From Gammaproteobacteria bacterium (lineage in GTDB: Bacteria > Pseudomonadota > Gammaproteobacteria > Ga0077554 > Ga007554): DNA of 39,013 nucleotides. This document shows positions 27,118-36,664 of the stretch, one piece after another (within the stretch, counting starts at the first letter, position 1; each line of letters starts with the position of its first letter). Made by a program: the position numbers and the translations under genes. The notes under the pieces are model-generated. The model did no database searches. It saw only the letters and a list, made by a program, of their open reading frames with translations, and had not been told where the DNA came from. The stretch is taken from contig SBBG01000047.1 of the NCBI GenBank assembly GCA_005240065.1, positions 1-39,013 on the forward strand, given 5' to 3'.

Positions 27118-30100
27118 AACCGCGCCACGCCTTCCACCGCACGATACCCCCCTCCACCAGCGAATACACCGCCGGCACTACCACCAGCGTCAAGAGCGTC
27201 GAACTGATCATGCCGCCGATCACAGCCACAGCGAGAGGGCCGTTGGTGTCGGAACCCGCGCCAATGCCGATGGCGGCGGGCAACAGCGCGAGAATGATGG
27301 TCGCCGAGGTCATCAGCACCGGGCGCATGCGGATCGGGCAAGCTTCCCGCAACGCGGTATCGACATCCTTGCCCGCGCTGCGCATCTGGTTGGTGAGATC
27401 CACCAGCAGGATGGAGTTTTTCGCCACCAGGCCGATCAGCAACACCAGGCCGATCATGGAATAGATATTCAGGGTATGGCCGAGCAGCCATAATCCGGCG
27501 ACGCCGCCGATGATCGCCAGCGGCTGCGCCAGCATGATGACCATGGGTTGAATGAACGAATTGAACTGACTGGCCAGCACCATGTAGACCAGCCCCAGCG
27601 CCAGCACGAAAGCGAAGATCATGTAATTCACGGTCTTGCCGAACTGCTCCGCCTGACCGGTGAACTTGATCGAGTACCCGGCGGGCAGAGTTTCGTCCGC
27701 CACCTGTTTGACTTTATTCACCGCCTCGCCGAGGGGAATGCTGGGCGAGCCGGCGAAGTTCGCCGCGTATTGCATGTCATAGCGGCTGATGATCGCGGGG
27801 CCGAGCGCCTGCTTGAATTTCGCCAGCGTATCCAGACGCACCATCTTGCCATCCTTGCCGCGCAGATAAATCCTGCTGAAATCGGCACGCTGCCTGAAAT
27901 TGCTTTCCACGCCCTTGAGGCGAATGTCGTAACGCTCGCCGTCGCCAGGCACATCGTTATAGCGCGCCACATCCACGCCCCCCACCATCACGTTCACCGC
28001 CTGCGCCACATCCCTGGAACTTATCCCGAGATCGGCGGCGCGAGTGCGATCGAGGATCATTTCGATCTGCGGCAGATCGAGCTGCAAATCGACATCCAAC
28101 CGTCCCAGCTCCTGCATGGCGCCGAGCTTCTCCTGCATCGCGGTGGTCAACCTGCCGACTTCCGTCAGATTGGGACCTGTCACGACAAACTGCAAGGGTT
28201 CGCCACGCATCCCGCCGATCGGCGGCACACCCGCGGCAAAGGCGCGCACGCCGGGAATTTGCATCAACTCCTTGCGCACCGCATCGATAATCTCGGACTG
28301 CTTGAGCGTGCGCTCGCTACGCGGCGCCAGCCGGACGAAGGCGATGCCTTGATTCACTTGGCCCGCCTGACCAAGACCGATCGCGGTGAAATAGGTAGTG
28401 ATTTCCTTATGGCTACCCAGCACTTTTTCGATCTTTTCCAAGCGGTCGTTAGTGTAGTCGATATTCACGCCCAAAGGCGTCTTGATGAACACCATGAAGC
28501 GCCCCTCGTCTTCCTCGGGGACAAAGCCTTTGCCGACCTTGGCGAAAAACCAGGCACTGGAGGCGATGATGATCACGGTCAAAAACACCACGCTCCAGCG
28601 GTATGCCAACGCCACATCGAGCAGCCGCCGATAGGCCCGGTCGAGTGCCCTGAACGCGCTTTCCAGCGCGCGATAGACCATGCCATGCTGCTGCGAAACC
28701 CTGAGATACCGGGAGCACAGCATTGGCGTCAGCGTCAGCGAAACAAACAGCGACACCAGCACACCGATGGTCACCACCGTGGCGAAGGACTCGAAGAAAC
28801 GCCCGACGATGCCCTGCATGAAAATCACCGGCGCGAAGATCGACACCAGGGTGAGCGAAGAGGCCAGTACGGCGAATTGCACCTGCTTCGAGCCTTCGAT
28901 GGCGGCGGTGACGGCATCAGCGTTGCCCCCTTCGCGATGGCGGAAAATATTTTCCAGCACCACAATGGCATCGTCCACCACCACGCCCACCAGCAACAGC
29001 ATCGCCAGCAGCGTCATCGAATTGAACGTGAAGCCGGAAAAATAGATCGCCGCGACCGCGCCCATCAGCGACACCGGAATCGCCACCGCGATGATGAGCG
29101 TGGAACGCACGCTCTTCAGGAACAGCCAGACGATGACGGCCGCGAGCAGCGTGCCGAGCAACAAATGTTCCTTGAGCGTCTTCACCATCTCCATGATGAA
29201 CAGCGAGTCATCCGAAGAAACCGTGATCTTCATGCCGGCGGGCAGTTGGGGGATGATCTCTTCATCGAGCCGTTTCTTCACCTCGTTGATGATCTCGACG
29301 CTATTGGTATTGGCAATCTTGACGATCCCCAGACCAACCGATGGCTCGCCCTTGAAATGTGCCAGTTGCCGATAATCCTCCATGCCGTCCTCGATGTCGG
29401 CCACGTCATCCAGCCGCACCGGCGCGGTATCATGGTAGGCGACGATCATGTCGCGCAATTCGCTCAGCGAATGAAATTCCACATCGAGCTTGATCAGGTT
29501 CTCCGTTTTTTCTCCCACCAGAAAACCGCCCGGCACCTGCACATGCTCTTTGTCGAAGGCTTCGATGATGTCTTTGACAGTGACCTGCAAGGCGGCCATG
29601 CGATCCGGCCGGATGTTCACCCGGATGTTCCTGTCGCGCCTGCCCCCTAGACGCACCTCGCCCACGCCGTCGATGGTCTCCAGCCTCTTCTTGATGACGT
29701 TGCGCGCATACTGGTTGAGCTGCTGCAAGGTGCGGTCGCCTTGCAGCGCCAGCCACAGGATGGGCTGGGCATTGGTCTCCACCTTCGACACGATGGGTGG
29801 CTCGACATCGGCCGGCAATTGGCGCAATACCTGGTTGACCTTGGTCTGCACCTCGTCGAAGGCGACGTTGATGTCTTTTTCGAGATCGAAGGTGATGGTG
29901 ACGACGGACACACCGGGAGACGAGGCGGACTGGATGTGGTCGATCCCTGGCACGGTGTTGACCTGTGACTCGATGACATTAGTGACGCTGGAGTCGATGA
30001 TTTCGGGATTGGCGCCACGCAATACCGTGGTCACCGTCAACACGGGAAATTCAACACGGGGAAGACGGTCGACGCCGAGCCGCTCGGCGCTGATCACGCC

Positions 30101-30172
30101 GAACAGCACCAGCACGGCGGACAGCATGTACGCCAGCACATGGCGCTTGATGGACAGCGCGGGCAGACTCAT
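27107..30172 (-). CDS. RND efflux permease (AcrB/HAE1-like)
   Basis: MSLPALSIKRHVLAYMLSAVLVLFGVISAERLGVDRLPRVEFPVLTVTTVLRGANPEIIDSSVTNVIES...LLLVGVVVDDAIVVLENIFRH...GLVLLIGLVAKNSILLVDLTNQM. Confidence 0.95.
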   Translation of the reverse strand: MSLPALSIKRHVLAYMLSAVLVLFGVISAERLGVDRLPRVEFPVLTVTTVLRGANPEIIDSSVTNVIESQVNTVPGIDHIQSASSPGVSVVTITFDLEKDINVAFDEVQTKVNQVLRQLPADVEPPIVSKVETNAQPILWLALQGDRTLQQLNQYARNVIKKRLETIDGVGEVRLGGRRDRNIRVNIRPDRMAALQVTVKDIIEAFDKEHVQVPGGFLVGEKTENLIKLDVEFHSLSELRDMIVAYHDTAPVRLDDVADIEDGMEDYRQLAHFKGEPSVGLGIVKIANTNSVEIINEVKKRLDEEIIPQLPAGMKITVSSDDSLFIMEMVKTLKEHLLLGTLLAAVIVWLFLKSVRSTLIIAVAIPVSLMGAVAAIYFSGFTFNSMTLLAMLLLVGVVVDDAIVVLENIFRHREGGNADAVTAAIEGSKQVQFAVLASSLTLVSIFAPVIFMQGIVGRFFESFATVVTIGVLVSLFVSLTLTPMLCSRYLRVSQQHGMVYRALESAFRALDRAYRRLLDVALAYRWSVVFLTVIIIASSAWFFAKVGKGFVPEEDEGRFMVFIKTPLGVNIDYTNDRLEKIEKVLGSHKEITTYFTAIGLGQAGQVNQGIAFVRLAPRSERTLKQSEIIDAVRKELMQIPGVRAFAAGVPPIGGMRGEPLQFVVTGPNLTEVGRLTTAMQEKLGAMQELGRLDVDLQLDLPQIEMILDRTRAADLGISSRDVAQAVNVMVGGVDVARYNDVPGDGERYDIRLKGVESNFRQRADFSRIYLRGKDGKMVRLDTLAKFKQALGPAIISRYDMQYAANFAGSPSIPLGEAVNKVKQVADETLPAGYSIKFTGQAEQFGKTVNYMIFAFVLALGLVYMVLASQFNSFIQPMVIMLAQPLAIIGGVAGLWLLGHTLNIYSMIGLVLLIGLVAKNSILLVDLTNQMRSAGKDVDTALREACPIRMRPVLMTSATIILALLPAAIGIGAGSDTNGPLAVAVIGGMISSTLLTLVVVPAVYSLVEGGIVRWKAWRGSSF

Positions 30173-31257
30173 TATTTTTGGTCTTTCTTGATATTGACCT
30201 TGGCCTTGTCCGTCAGGAACGCCGCGCCATCCAGCGCCACGACCGTCCCCGCCGCGAGACCTTCAAGGATTTCGACACCGCCGTTCGAGCGGTAGCCGGT
30301 TTTCACCACTTGCTGTTCGGCTTTGCCTTCCCTTATGACATACACCACCTCGCCGGCGGGGCGCATCACCACGCTTTGCTCGGGCACCGTCACGGCCTGT
30401 CCGTGCTCCGCCACCACCAGCGTACCATTAACGCTGGCGCCGGGCTTCCATCCACCGGGATTGGCGAGTTCCACAATCGCCTCCACGGCATGGCTCTTGG
30501 CATCCACGTCAGGGCGTACTTCCTTGATCCGGCTTTCGATCGTCCGCCCCGGCGCGGTGGAACTGGACAGGCGCACGGTCCCCCCTGGCCGCAGCGCTGA
30601 GGCCATGTCCTCCGGGAAGGGCAAATGCACACGCAAGGTCTGCTGGGAAGAAATCAGGAACAGCGGCTTGCCGAGGGTGACATAATCCCCTGTCGAGACC
30701 ATGCGCTGGTCGATACGGCCCGCCACCGGCGCGACGATGCGCGCCTTGGCGAGATTATGCTCGGCAGCCTGCAATTGCGCCCGCGCCCCCGCCAGTTGTT
30801 CGCGCAACACGGCAAGCTGCGCCTGGGCGTCTTCCAGTTGCGTGACAGGGATGAATTTGTCCCGCACCAGCTTCTCATAGCGCTGCACCAGGCGTTCCTG
30901 ATTGGCAAGCGACGCCTCGACGCGCGCCACCTCGGCCTGCGCCGCCGCGCGCGCAATGCGCTCGTCCTGCGCATCCAGCTCGGCCAGCAGTTGGCCCTTG
31001 CTCACGGCCTGGCCGATGTCCGCCCCGACCCGCACCACACGTCCCGCCACCTCGGCGGCCACCGAAGGAAAGGTCTCGCTTTCGATCCAGCCGACCGACT
31101 CCTGAACATGCTGCACCGCCTGGAGCTTCGCCTCGGTCACGGTAATCAGGGTGCCCATCGGCCGCTTGCCCGATTTTTCCTCCTCGGCCTTTTTGCCGCA
31201 ACCGGAAAGCGCAACGATCACGCACAACCCAACGGCCCATGCGCTGCTTTTTTTCAT
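30172..31257 (-). CDS. RND periplasmic adaptor (membrane fusion) lipoprotein
   Basis: MKKSSAWAVGLCVIVALSGCGKK lipobox; SFPSVAAEVAGRVVRVGADIGQAVSKGQLLAELD...HNLAKARIVAPVAGRIDQRMVSTGDYVTLG. Stop shares one base with the permease ATG. Confidence 0.93.
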   Translation of the reverse strand: MKKSSAWAVGLCVIVALSGCGKKAEEEKSGKRPMGTLITVTEAKLQAVQHVQESVGWIESETFPSVAAEVAGRVVRVGADIGQAVSKGQLLAELDAQDERIARAAAQAEVARVEASLANQERLVQRYEKLVRDKFIPVTQLEDAQAQLAVLREQLAGARAQLQAAEHNLAKARIVAPVAGRIDQRMVSTGDYVTLGKPLFLISSQQTLRVHLPFPEDMASALRPGGTVRLSSSTAPGRTIESRIKEVRPDVDAKSHAVEAIVELANPGGWKPGASVNGTLVVAEHGQAVTVPEQSVVMRPAGEVVYVIREGKAEQQVVKTGYRSNGGVEILEGLAAGTVVALDGAAFLTDKAKVNIKKDQK

Positions 31258-31294
31258 TCATTGATCCTTACAACAGGGAGGTACTTCGATTTTA

Positions 31295-31396
31295 TTAACC
31301 CGGCAATCAAATTCATCCGCTTTTCCAGCTTTTCCCCCACCGTAGGGTGCGCCGCGCGCACCATCCGTGCGGTGCGTAAGACGCACCCTACGAAAT
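31295..31396. repeat. MITE-like repeat, copy F (REP core 31342-31391; right end eroded)
   Basis: TTAACCCGGCAATCAAATTCATCCGCTTTTCCAGCTTTTCCCCCACCGTAGGGTGCGCCGCGCGCACCATCCGTGCGGTGCGTAAGACGCACCCTACGAAA. Confidence 0.8.
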
Positions 31397-31443
31397 GGGG
31401 TGGTTTGACTTTTAGTCCAGGCGGGGATAAAAAGGTTCGCCTC

Positions 31444-31917
31444 TCACAGCGCCGCAAGCGCCTCCAGCACCTCGGCAACGTGCCCTTCAACCTTCACCTT
31501 GCGCCACTCCCGCCGCAACACGCCTTCCTTGTCGATAAGAAAGGTGCTGCGCTCCACACCCATCACTTCCTTGCCGTACATGTTCTTGGGCTTGATAACA
31601 TCGAACAACCTGCACAGATGCTCGTCCTCGTCCGTCAGCAAATCGAACTGGAAACCTTGTTCTTCCTTGAACTTCTCATGGGAATTGAGGCTGTCGCGCG
31701 ATATACCGAGGATCACGGTATCGAACCTCGAAAATTCCTCATAGTGATCACGGAAATCCTGTCCCTCGCGGGTACATCCCGGCGTGTTGTCCTTGGGATA
31801 GAAATACAGCACGACGTGCTTGCCCTTCAAATTCGAAAGGTTAATGGTTTTGCCACCTGTGGCGGGAAGCGCGAAATCCGGGACGGGCTTGCCGATAGCG
31901 ATATTGGACATGGACAA
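31444..31917 (-). CDS. bcp: Thioredoxin-dependent peroxiredoxin (BCP/PrxQ family)
   Basis: IGKPVPDFALPATGGKTINLSNLKGKHVVLYFYPKDNTPGCTREGQDFRDHYEEF. Confidence 0.95.
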   Translation of the reverse strand: MSMSNIAIGKPVPDFALPATGGKTINLSNLKGKHVVLYFYPKDNTPGCTREGQDFRDHYEEFSRFDTVILGISRDSLNSHEKFKEEQGFQFDLLTDEDEHLCRLFDVIKPKNMYGKEVMGVERSTFLIDKEGVLRREWRKVKVEGHVAEVLEALAAL

Positions 31918-31982
31918 TCTCCTTGAGATTCAACTGAAAAACCTGCCCATGATACGCTAAAAAGAATGGAAAGATCACCGCC

Positions 31983-33005
31983 TCACGCGTAATAGTCGAC
32001 CAGCCCAGCGGCTGAAACGCCACGCCCGCCCGCCGATGATTCATCGGCGGCGAGCGGCCCCGCGCCCCCCATGTATTCCGCATATTGCTGAGGAACGGTT
32101 TGCTGTCCGCGCTGGTCAGCGAAGGACTGCGACTGCGAGGAAACGTTGATACTGGCCAGATTCAGGCCGCTGTCACCCAGCATGTCACGCAGCCGCGGAA
32201 TAGCCGCTTCGATGGCATCGCGGGTAACAGAATGCTGAGTGGTGAATGACACACTGGCCTGGTCCTGATCGATGGCGATGCGTATTTCCACCGGGCCGAG
32301 GTGTGGCGGATTGATGCGTAACTCGGCGGTCTGCACGCTTTGATTGACCAGCCATTGAACGCGATCTCCCAGTTCCTGCCCCCATCCTTCCGCGCCCAGA
32401 GGAAGGGTCATGGCAGCGGTGGCATGACCAGCCGGGCTTTGTGAATTAACCTGCGAACCTGCCGGTATCGCCGGCTGAGAGACAAGAGAAACCTGCGTTA
32501 CACCGGCAGGCGTATCGTCAAGGACAGACGCGAAATTGGCCGATGACATGGCGGATTCGGATGCAAGTACCGGCAACATGGGCTGGGAAAGATCGGAAAG
32601 TGCGCGGGGATTTTCCCCTGCCGGCGAGGAGGTAATCGACGGGCTCCCGGCGGTCATCGCCATGGTAGCCATGTGCGCGGCATCGGGTGTCACTCCTGGA
32701 TTATCATCCGCGGAAACGTTCATGCCATTCTGAACACCGGGATTGACCGGCACAGGCACCGATGCGGCATAGGGCGGCAAGACGTTGCCGTCCGGCGAGG
32801 CCTCTTGCCGCGGCGCCGGCGCCTCGCCCTGAGAAAGAACGGGCAACGCGGGCGCGGAACTCGCGGCATCGCCATTCGCCACGCCAAGCAGCGCCGCCAG
32901 CGCATCGTAGAACAGGCCTGAGTACCCGCTATCTTTTTGTGACGTTGTGGCAACCGCAGCCGGACGGCCATCGTTCGCTTGCACCAAGGGCATCATCTCG
33001 GGCAT
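31983..33005 (-). CDS. fliK: Flagellar hook-length control protein
   Basis: Ser/Ala/Pro-rich N-terminal region; C-terminal GWGQELGDRVQWLVNQSVQTAELRINPPHLGPVEIRIAIDQDQASVSFTTQHSVTRDAIEAAIPRLRDMLGDSGLNLASINVSSQS. Confidence 0.88.
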   Translation of the reverse strand: MPEMMPLVQANDGRPAAVATTSQKDSGYSGLFYDALAALLGVANGDAASSAPALPVLSQGEAPAPRQEASPDGNVLPPYAASVPVPVNPGVQNGMNVSADDNPGVTPDAAHMATMAMTAGSPSITSSPAGENPRALSDLSQPMLPVLASESAMSSANFASVLDDTPAGVTQVSLVSQPAIPAGSQVNSQSPAGHATAAMTLPLGAEGWGQELGDRVQWLVNQSVQTAELRINPPHLGPVEIRIAIDQDQASVSFTTQHSVTRDAIEAAIPRLRDMLGDSGLNLASINVSSQSQSFADQRGQQTVPQQYAEYMGGAGPLAADESSAGGRGVSAAGLVDYYA

Positions 33006-33091
33006 CGTGTAACCTCGTCAGTCGTACCTCCCGGGGAAGAAGCAAGATACAGGCCACAAGAAGCGAAAGGACACACCCTGCGTGTATGCTA

Positions 33092-33228
33092 TTAAACCGG
33101 CGATAAAATAGACCGTGATTGCCCTGTGTTTCGTAGGGTGCGTCTCACGCACCGCGCGGATGGTGCGCACGGCGCACCCTACACCGGGAGAAAGCTGGAA
33201 AAGCAGATGAATTTGATTGCCGGGTTAA
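33092..33228. repeat. MITE-like repeat, copy G, inverted orientation (REP core 33133-33182)
   Basis: TTAAACCGGCGATAAAATAGACCGTGATTGCCCTGTGTTTCGTAGGGTGCGTCTCACGCACCGCGCGGATGGTGCGCACGGCGCACCCTAC...GCAGATGAATTTGATTGCCGGGTTAA. Confidence 0.87.
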
Positions 33229-33235
33229 TACCCAC

Positions 33236-36200
33236 CTACCCGCCCGCCGAGGCAACTTCCGCCGGCAACTCCGTTTCACGGCGCAAGACGCTCTCGACAT
33301 GGCCGTATTCCTCGACGATTTTCTCCAGGCGAAATAGCGCATCGGCAGGCATCCCGTCCCGGCAGGATTCTTCCAATCCCTTGCACAGATTCGACAGCGC
33401 CACCGCGCCGAGATTCGCGCTGCTTCCCTTCAGGGTATGCGCCTCGCGCAATAATGCCTGACTCTCCCCGCTCTGCGCCATCTCGCGCATCGCCGCCAAG
33501 CGCTGAGGAACCGCCGCCAGGAACACCTTGATCAAATCAGGAAAACCGGCCCCCATCAGATCACGAAGGGTGTCCAGGGTAGCGTGATCCACCGTAGGCG
33601 GCTTGGGTTCATCGATGGACCCGGACACGATATTCGCGTCGTGCCGGCTCTCGGCCTGAACGCTTTTCGTCTCACCCGCCGGCAGCCAGCGCGCCAGGAT
33701 CTCTCGTAATGTCTCGATCTTGGCGGGTTTGGTCAGATAATCATCCATGCCGCAATCCAGACATTTCTTGCAGACATCTTCCATGGCGTTGGCGGTCATG
33801 GCGATGATCGGAACATGCTCGCCGTCGCCCTCGTTGCCGCGAATCACCGCCGTGGTTTCATAACCGTCCAGCCCGGGCATCTGTAAATCCATGAGAATCA
33901 GGCCATAACGCCGGCCGGCCAGCAGCGCCAGCGCCTCACCGCCATGATTCGCCACATCGGCGGCATACCCCAGCCTTTGCAACATGCCCAACGCGACTTT
34001 CTGGTTCACGACATTGTCTTCAACCACGAGAATACGGGCATCATGCGCAACCAGGGGTTCGGCTTCGACGGGAAACCCCTCTTGCCCGGCACTCGCATCG
34101 CGGGTATCGCTCAGGCAATCGTGGAAATGGGCCAATCGGACCGGCTTCGCCAAACTACCCGCGATGCCCGCCCGCCGCGCCGCTTCGGCATCGGAGACAT
34201 GCCGCCCATAAGACGCCAGCATGATCAGCCGTGTCGTTGCGATGGCCGGATCGTTTTTTATCGTGCGCGGCAACTGCCATTCGGCCATTTCCGGCATATC
34301 CGCATCCAGAATGGCGAGATCGTAAGGCTTGCCGCTCGCCTGAGCGGAGCGCAGCATGGACAGCACTTCTTCGGCGCCGCCAGCGACATCGCTCACCCCG
34401 CCCCAGGCAACGATCTGATGACTGAGGGCGGTGCGGTAGGCGGCATTTTCGTCCGCGACCAGCACCCTGATATCCTTGATGTTCTCCAGTGTGTGATTCA
34501 TGGACGGAGCCACTCCTTCCTGCTTTTGAAAAGGCAGATCGACCCGGAAGGAACTTCCCGCGCCCTGCTCGCTTTCCACGCCGATCTCGCCCCCCATGAG
34601 CTCCGCCAACTGCTTTGAAATGGCAAGACCCAAACCTGTCCCGCCATACTTGCGGGTGATCGACCCGTCAGCCTGGGTGAAGGGCTGAAACAGCAGGCGC
34701 AGCGTTTCGGGCGCAATACCGATGCCGGTGTCGGAGACCTCGAAGCGAAGCGAAACCTGATCCTCCGACTCCCTGACGAGGGTGACACGTATCACAACCT
34801 CACCCCAATCGGTGAATTTGATGGCATTGCCGATGAGATTGGAAAGAATCTGCCGCAAACGCCCGGGGTCACCGAGCAACAACACGGGAACATCGGCGGG
34901 AATCAGCGAGATCAGCTCCAGACCCTTGCCATAGGCGCGCGCGGCGAACAGATGAATCACGTCCTCGACGACTTGCCGCAGATCGAAGCCGATGATTTCC
35001 ACGCGCATCTTCCCGGCCTCGATTTTCGAGAAATCGAGGATGTCATTGATGATGGAGAGCAAGGCTTCGGCCGAGCTGTTCACGGTCTCGGCGAAATCGC
35101 GCTGATCCGGCGTCAACTTCGTTTCGAGCAGCATCCGCGTCATACCGATCACCCCGTTCATCGGCGTGCGTATTTCATGGCTCATGTTGGCGAGAAATTC
35201 CGACTTGAGACGGGCGGCCTCCAGCGCCATGTCCCGCGCCTGTTTCAGATCCTTTTCTATCTGTTTTCGCTCGGTCACGTCGCGCAAAACGCCGACGAAC
35301 AGACGCCTGTTATCAAGCGTCATTTCCGTGATACCGATCTCTACCGGAAAGACGCGGCCATCCCTGTGCTGCGCGGGAATTTCCCGCCCCACGCCAATGA
35401 TCCTGGAAACGCCCGTATTCAGATAATTGGCGAGATATTGCTGGTGTCTGCCCTGATGATCGGGGGTGGCCAGCATGCCGATGTTTCTCCCCACCAATTC
35501 ATCACGGCCATAACCGAAAAGCCGCTCCACGGACGGATTGACCAGCTCGATCAATCCCTGCTCATTGATGATAACAATGCCGTCGATGACATTATTGATA
35601 ATGGCACGCAAGCGTTCCTCGCTCTCCTTCAGGGTCTTCTGCACCCTGGAACGTTGCTCGACCTCGCTTTCCAGCATGATTTTCTGTTGAGTCAAATCCT
35701 CATCCCTCTCCGCCAGGGACAACATCATATTGTTGAATGCCTCGGATATTTTGGATATCTCCCTGGTTCCCGACATTTCCGCGCGCACCTGCGGCCCGAT
35801 GTCCTTGGCATGCTCCATCAGGTCGGCAAGCTCATTCAGCGGCTGGGTCATACGGCCGACGATGAAACGCAGCAACCATAAAACGATAACCACGGCCACC
35901 AGCGTGGTCAAACCTATGCGAACCAAAATATCCAACCGCAACGTATGGAGCGTGTCCTTGCTCATTGCAACATGAACATAGCCCAGAAATTCGGGACGGG
36001 TTTCACCGCTGGCAAAGGGAGATGCCTCATTTCCGGCAGGCGCATTCGAATATACCGGAGCGAGGAAGTGCCACGCGCGGGAGGTTTCACTGGCCAGGAT
36101 GGTCTCACCAGGCAACACAGGATGTAGTGGTGGCTCCCAGTCCGCAACCTCGCCCTTGCGCATAAGCACCTTGCCATTGCCTTCGTAAATGGACACATAG

Positions 36201-36493
36201 CCGATATCGGGAAATGCCAGCGTCGCGGCGGCGGGAATATGGGCATTCTCGGCCGAGCCATACAAAAGTGCGAGCATGCTCTGCCGGGAAAAACCGCTGG
36301 TCACTTGCATACCCTGCCGGATCAGCGCGTCACGGATACCAAGACTCGCCTGCCAGGAAGTGATCAGGGAAGATGCCAGGGCAAGACCGGCGATGACGAA
36401 GGTGAAGGCGATGGATAACTGACGCCGCAAACCCATCGACGGCGGGAAGATCCGCGCCGCCCATCCATCGAGCCATTTCATATTGATCTTCAT
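33236..36493 (-). CDS. Hybrid sensor histidine kinase (TM sensor-HAMP-PAS-HisKA-HATPase-REC-REC-Hpt)
   Basis: FLANMSHEIRTPMNGVIGMTRMLLETKL; GDPGRLRQILSNLIGNAIKFTDWGE; GGTGLGLAISKQLAELMGG; receivers AILDADMPEM and ILMDLQMPGLDGYETT; Hpt EAHTLKGSSANLGA. ATG at 36493 (or 36481); the ORF-track start at 36607 reads into a repeat. Confidence 0.94.
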   Translation of the reverse strand: MKINMKWLDGWAARIFPPSMGLRRQLSIAFTFVIAGLALASSLITSWQASLGIRDALIRQGMQVTSGFSRQSMLALLYGSAENAHIPAAATLAFPDIGYVSIYEGNGKVLMRKGEVADWEPPLHPVLPGETILASETSRAWHFLAPVYSNAPAGNEASPFASGETRPEFLGYVHVAMSKDTLHTLRLDILVRIGLTTLVAVVIVLWLLRFIVGRMTQPLNELADLMEHAKDIGPQVRAEMSGTREISKISEAFNNMMLSLAERDEDLTQQKIMLESEVEQRSRVQKTLKESEERLRAIINNVIDGIVIINEQGLIELVNPSVERLFGYGRDELVGRNIGMLATPDHQGRHQQYLANYLNTGVSRIIGVGREIPAQHRDGRVFPVEIGITEMTLDNRRLFVGVLRDVTERKQIEKDLKQARDMALEAARLKSEFLANMSHEIRTPMNGVIGMTRMLLETKLTPDQRDFAETVNSSAEALLSIINDILDFSKIEAGKMRVEIIGFDLRQVVEDVIHLFAARAYGKGLELISLIPADVPVLLLGDPGRLRQILSNLIGNAIKFTDWGEVVIRVTLVRESEDQVSLRFEVSDTGIGIAPETLRLLFQPFTQADGSITRKYGGTGLGLAISKQLAELMGGEIGVESEQGAGSSFRVDLPFQKQEGVAPSMNHTLENIKDIRVLVADENAAYRTALSHQIVAWGGVSDVAGGAEEVLSMLRSAQASGKPYDLAILDADMPEMAEWQLPRTIKNDPAIATTRLIMLASYGRHVSDAEAARRAGIAGSLAKPVRLAHFHDCLSDTRDASAGQEGFPVEAEPLVAHDARILVVEDNVVNQKVALGMLQRLGYAADVANHGGEALALLAGRRYGLILMDLQMPGLDGYETTAVIRGNEGDGEHVPIIAMTANAMEDVCKKCLDCGMDDYLTKPAKIETLREILARWLPAGETKSVQAESRHDANIVSGSIDEPKPPTVDHATLDTLRDLMGAGFPDLIKVFLAAVPQRLAAMREMAQSGESQALLREAHTLKGSSANLGAVALSNLCKGLEESCRDGMPADALFRLEKIVEEYGHVESVLRRETELPAEVASAGG

Positions 36494-36503
36494 ACGGAAT
36501 CTC

Positions 36504-36664
36504 AGAACCTGTTTACGATCTCGATCAAGGGAAGAGCGAAGCGAAGGGTTCCCAGCGCAAGGCGAAAATGGCCGAAAAAGCGGAGCATACACGGAGTATG
36601 TGAGCATTTTGAGGTCATTTTCAACGCCGTGATGCGCCCTTCAGCGAGACCGTAAACAGGTTCT
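36504..36664. repeat. Second MITE-like element with TIR GAACCTGTTTACG
   Basis: GAACCTGTTTACGATCTCG ... CGAGACCGTAAACAGGTTC, about 160 bp with no coding capacity. Confidence 0.75.

Noticed and set aside
27548-29650. 700-aa plus-strand ORF
   Set aside because: Antisense to the RND permease; no plausible domain.
36494-36607. N-terminal extension of the hybrid kinase (MLTYSVYAPLFRPFSPCAGNPSLRSSLDRDRKQVLRFR)
   Set aside because: It is encoded by the second MITE-like element; a start at 36493 or 36481 followed by a TM segment is more plausible.
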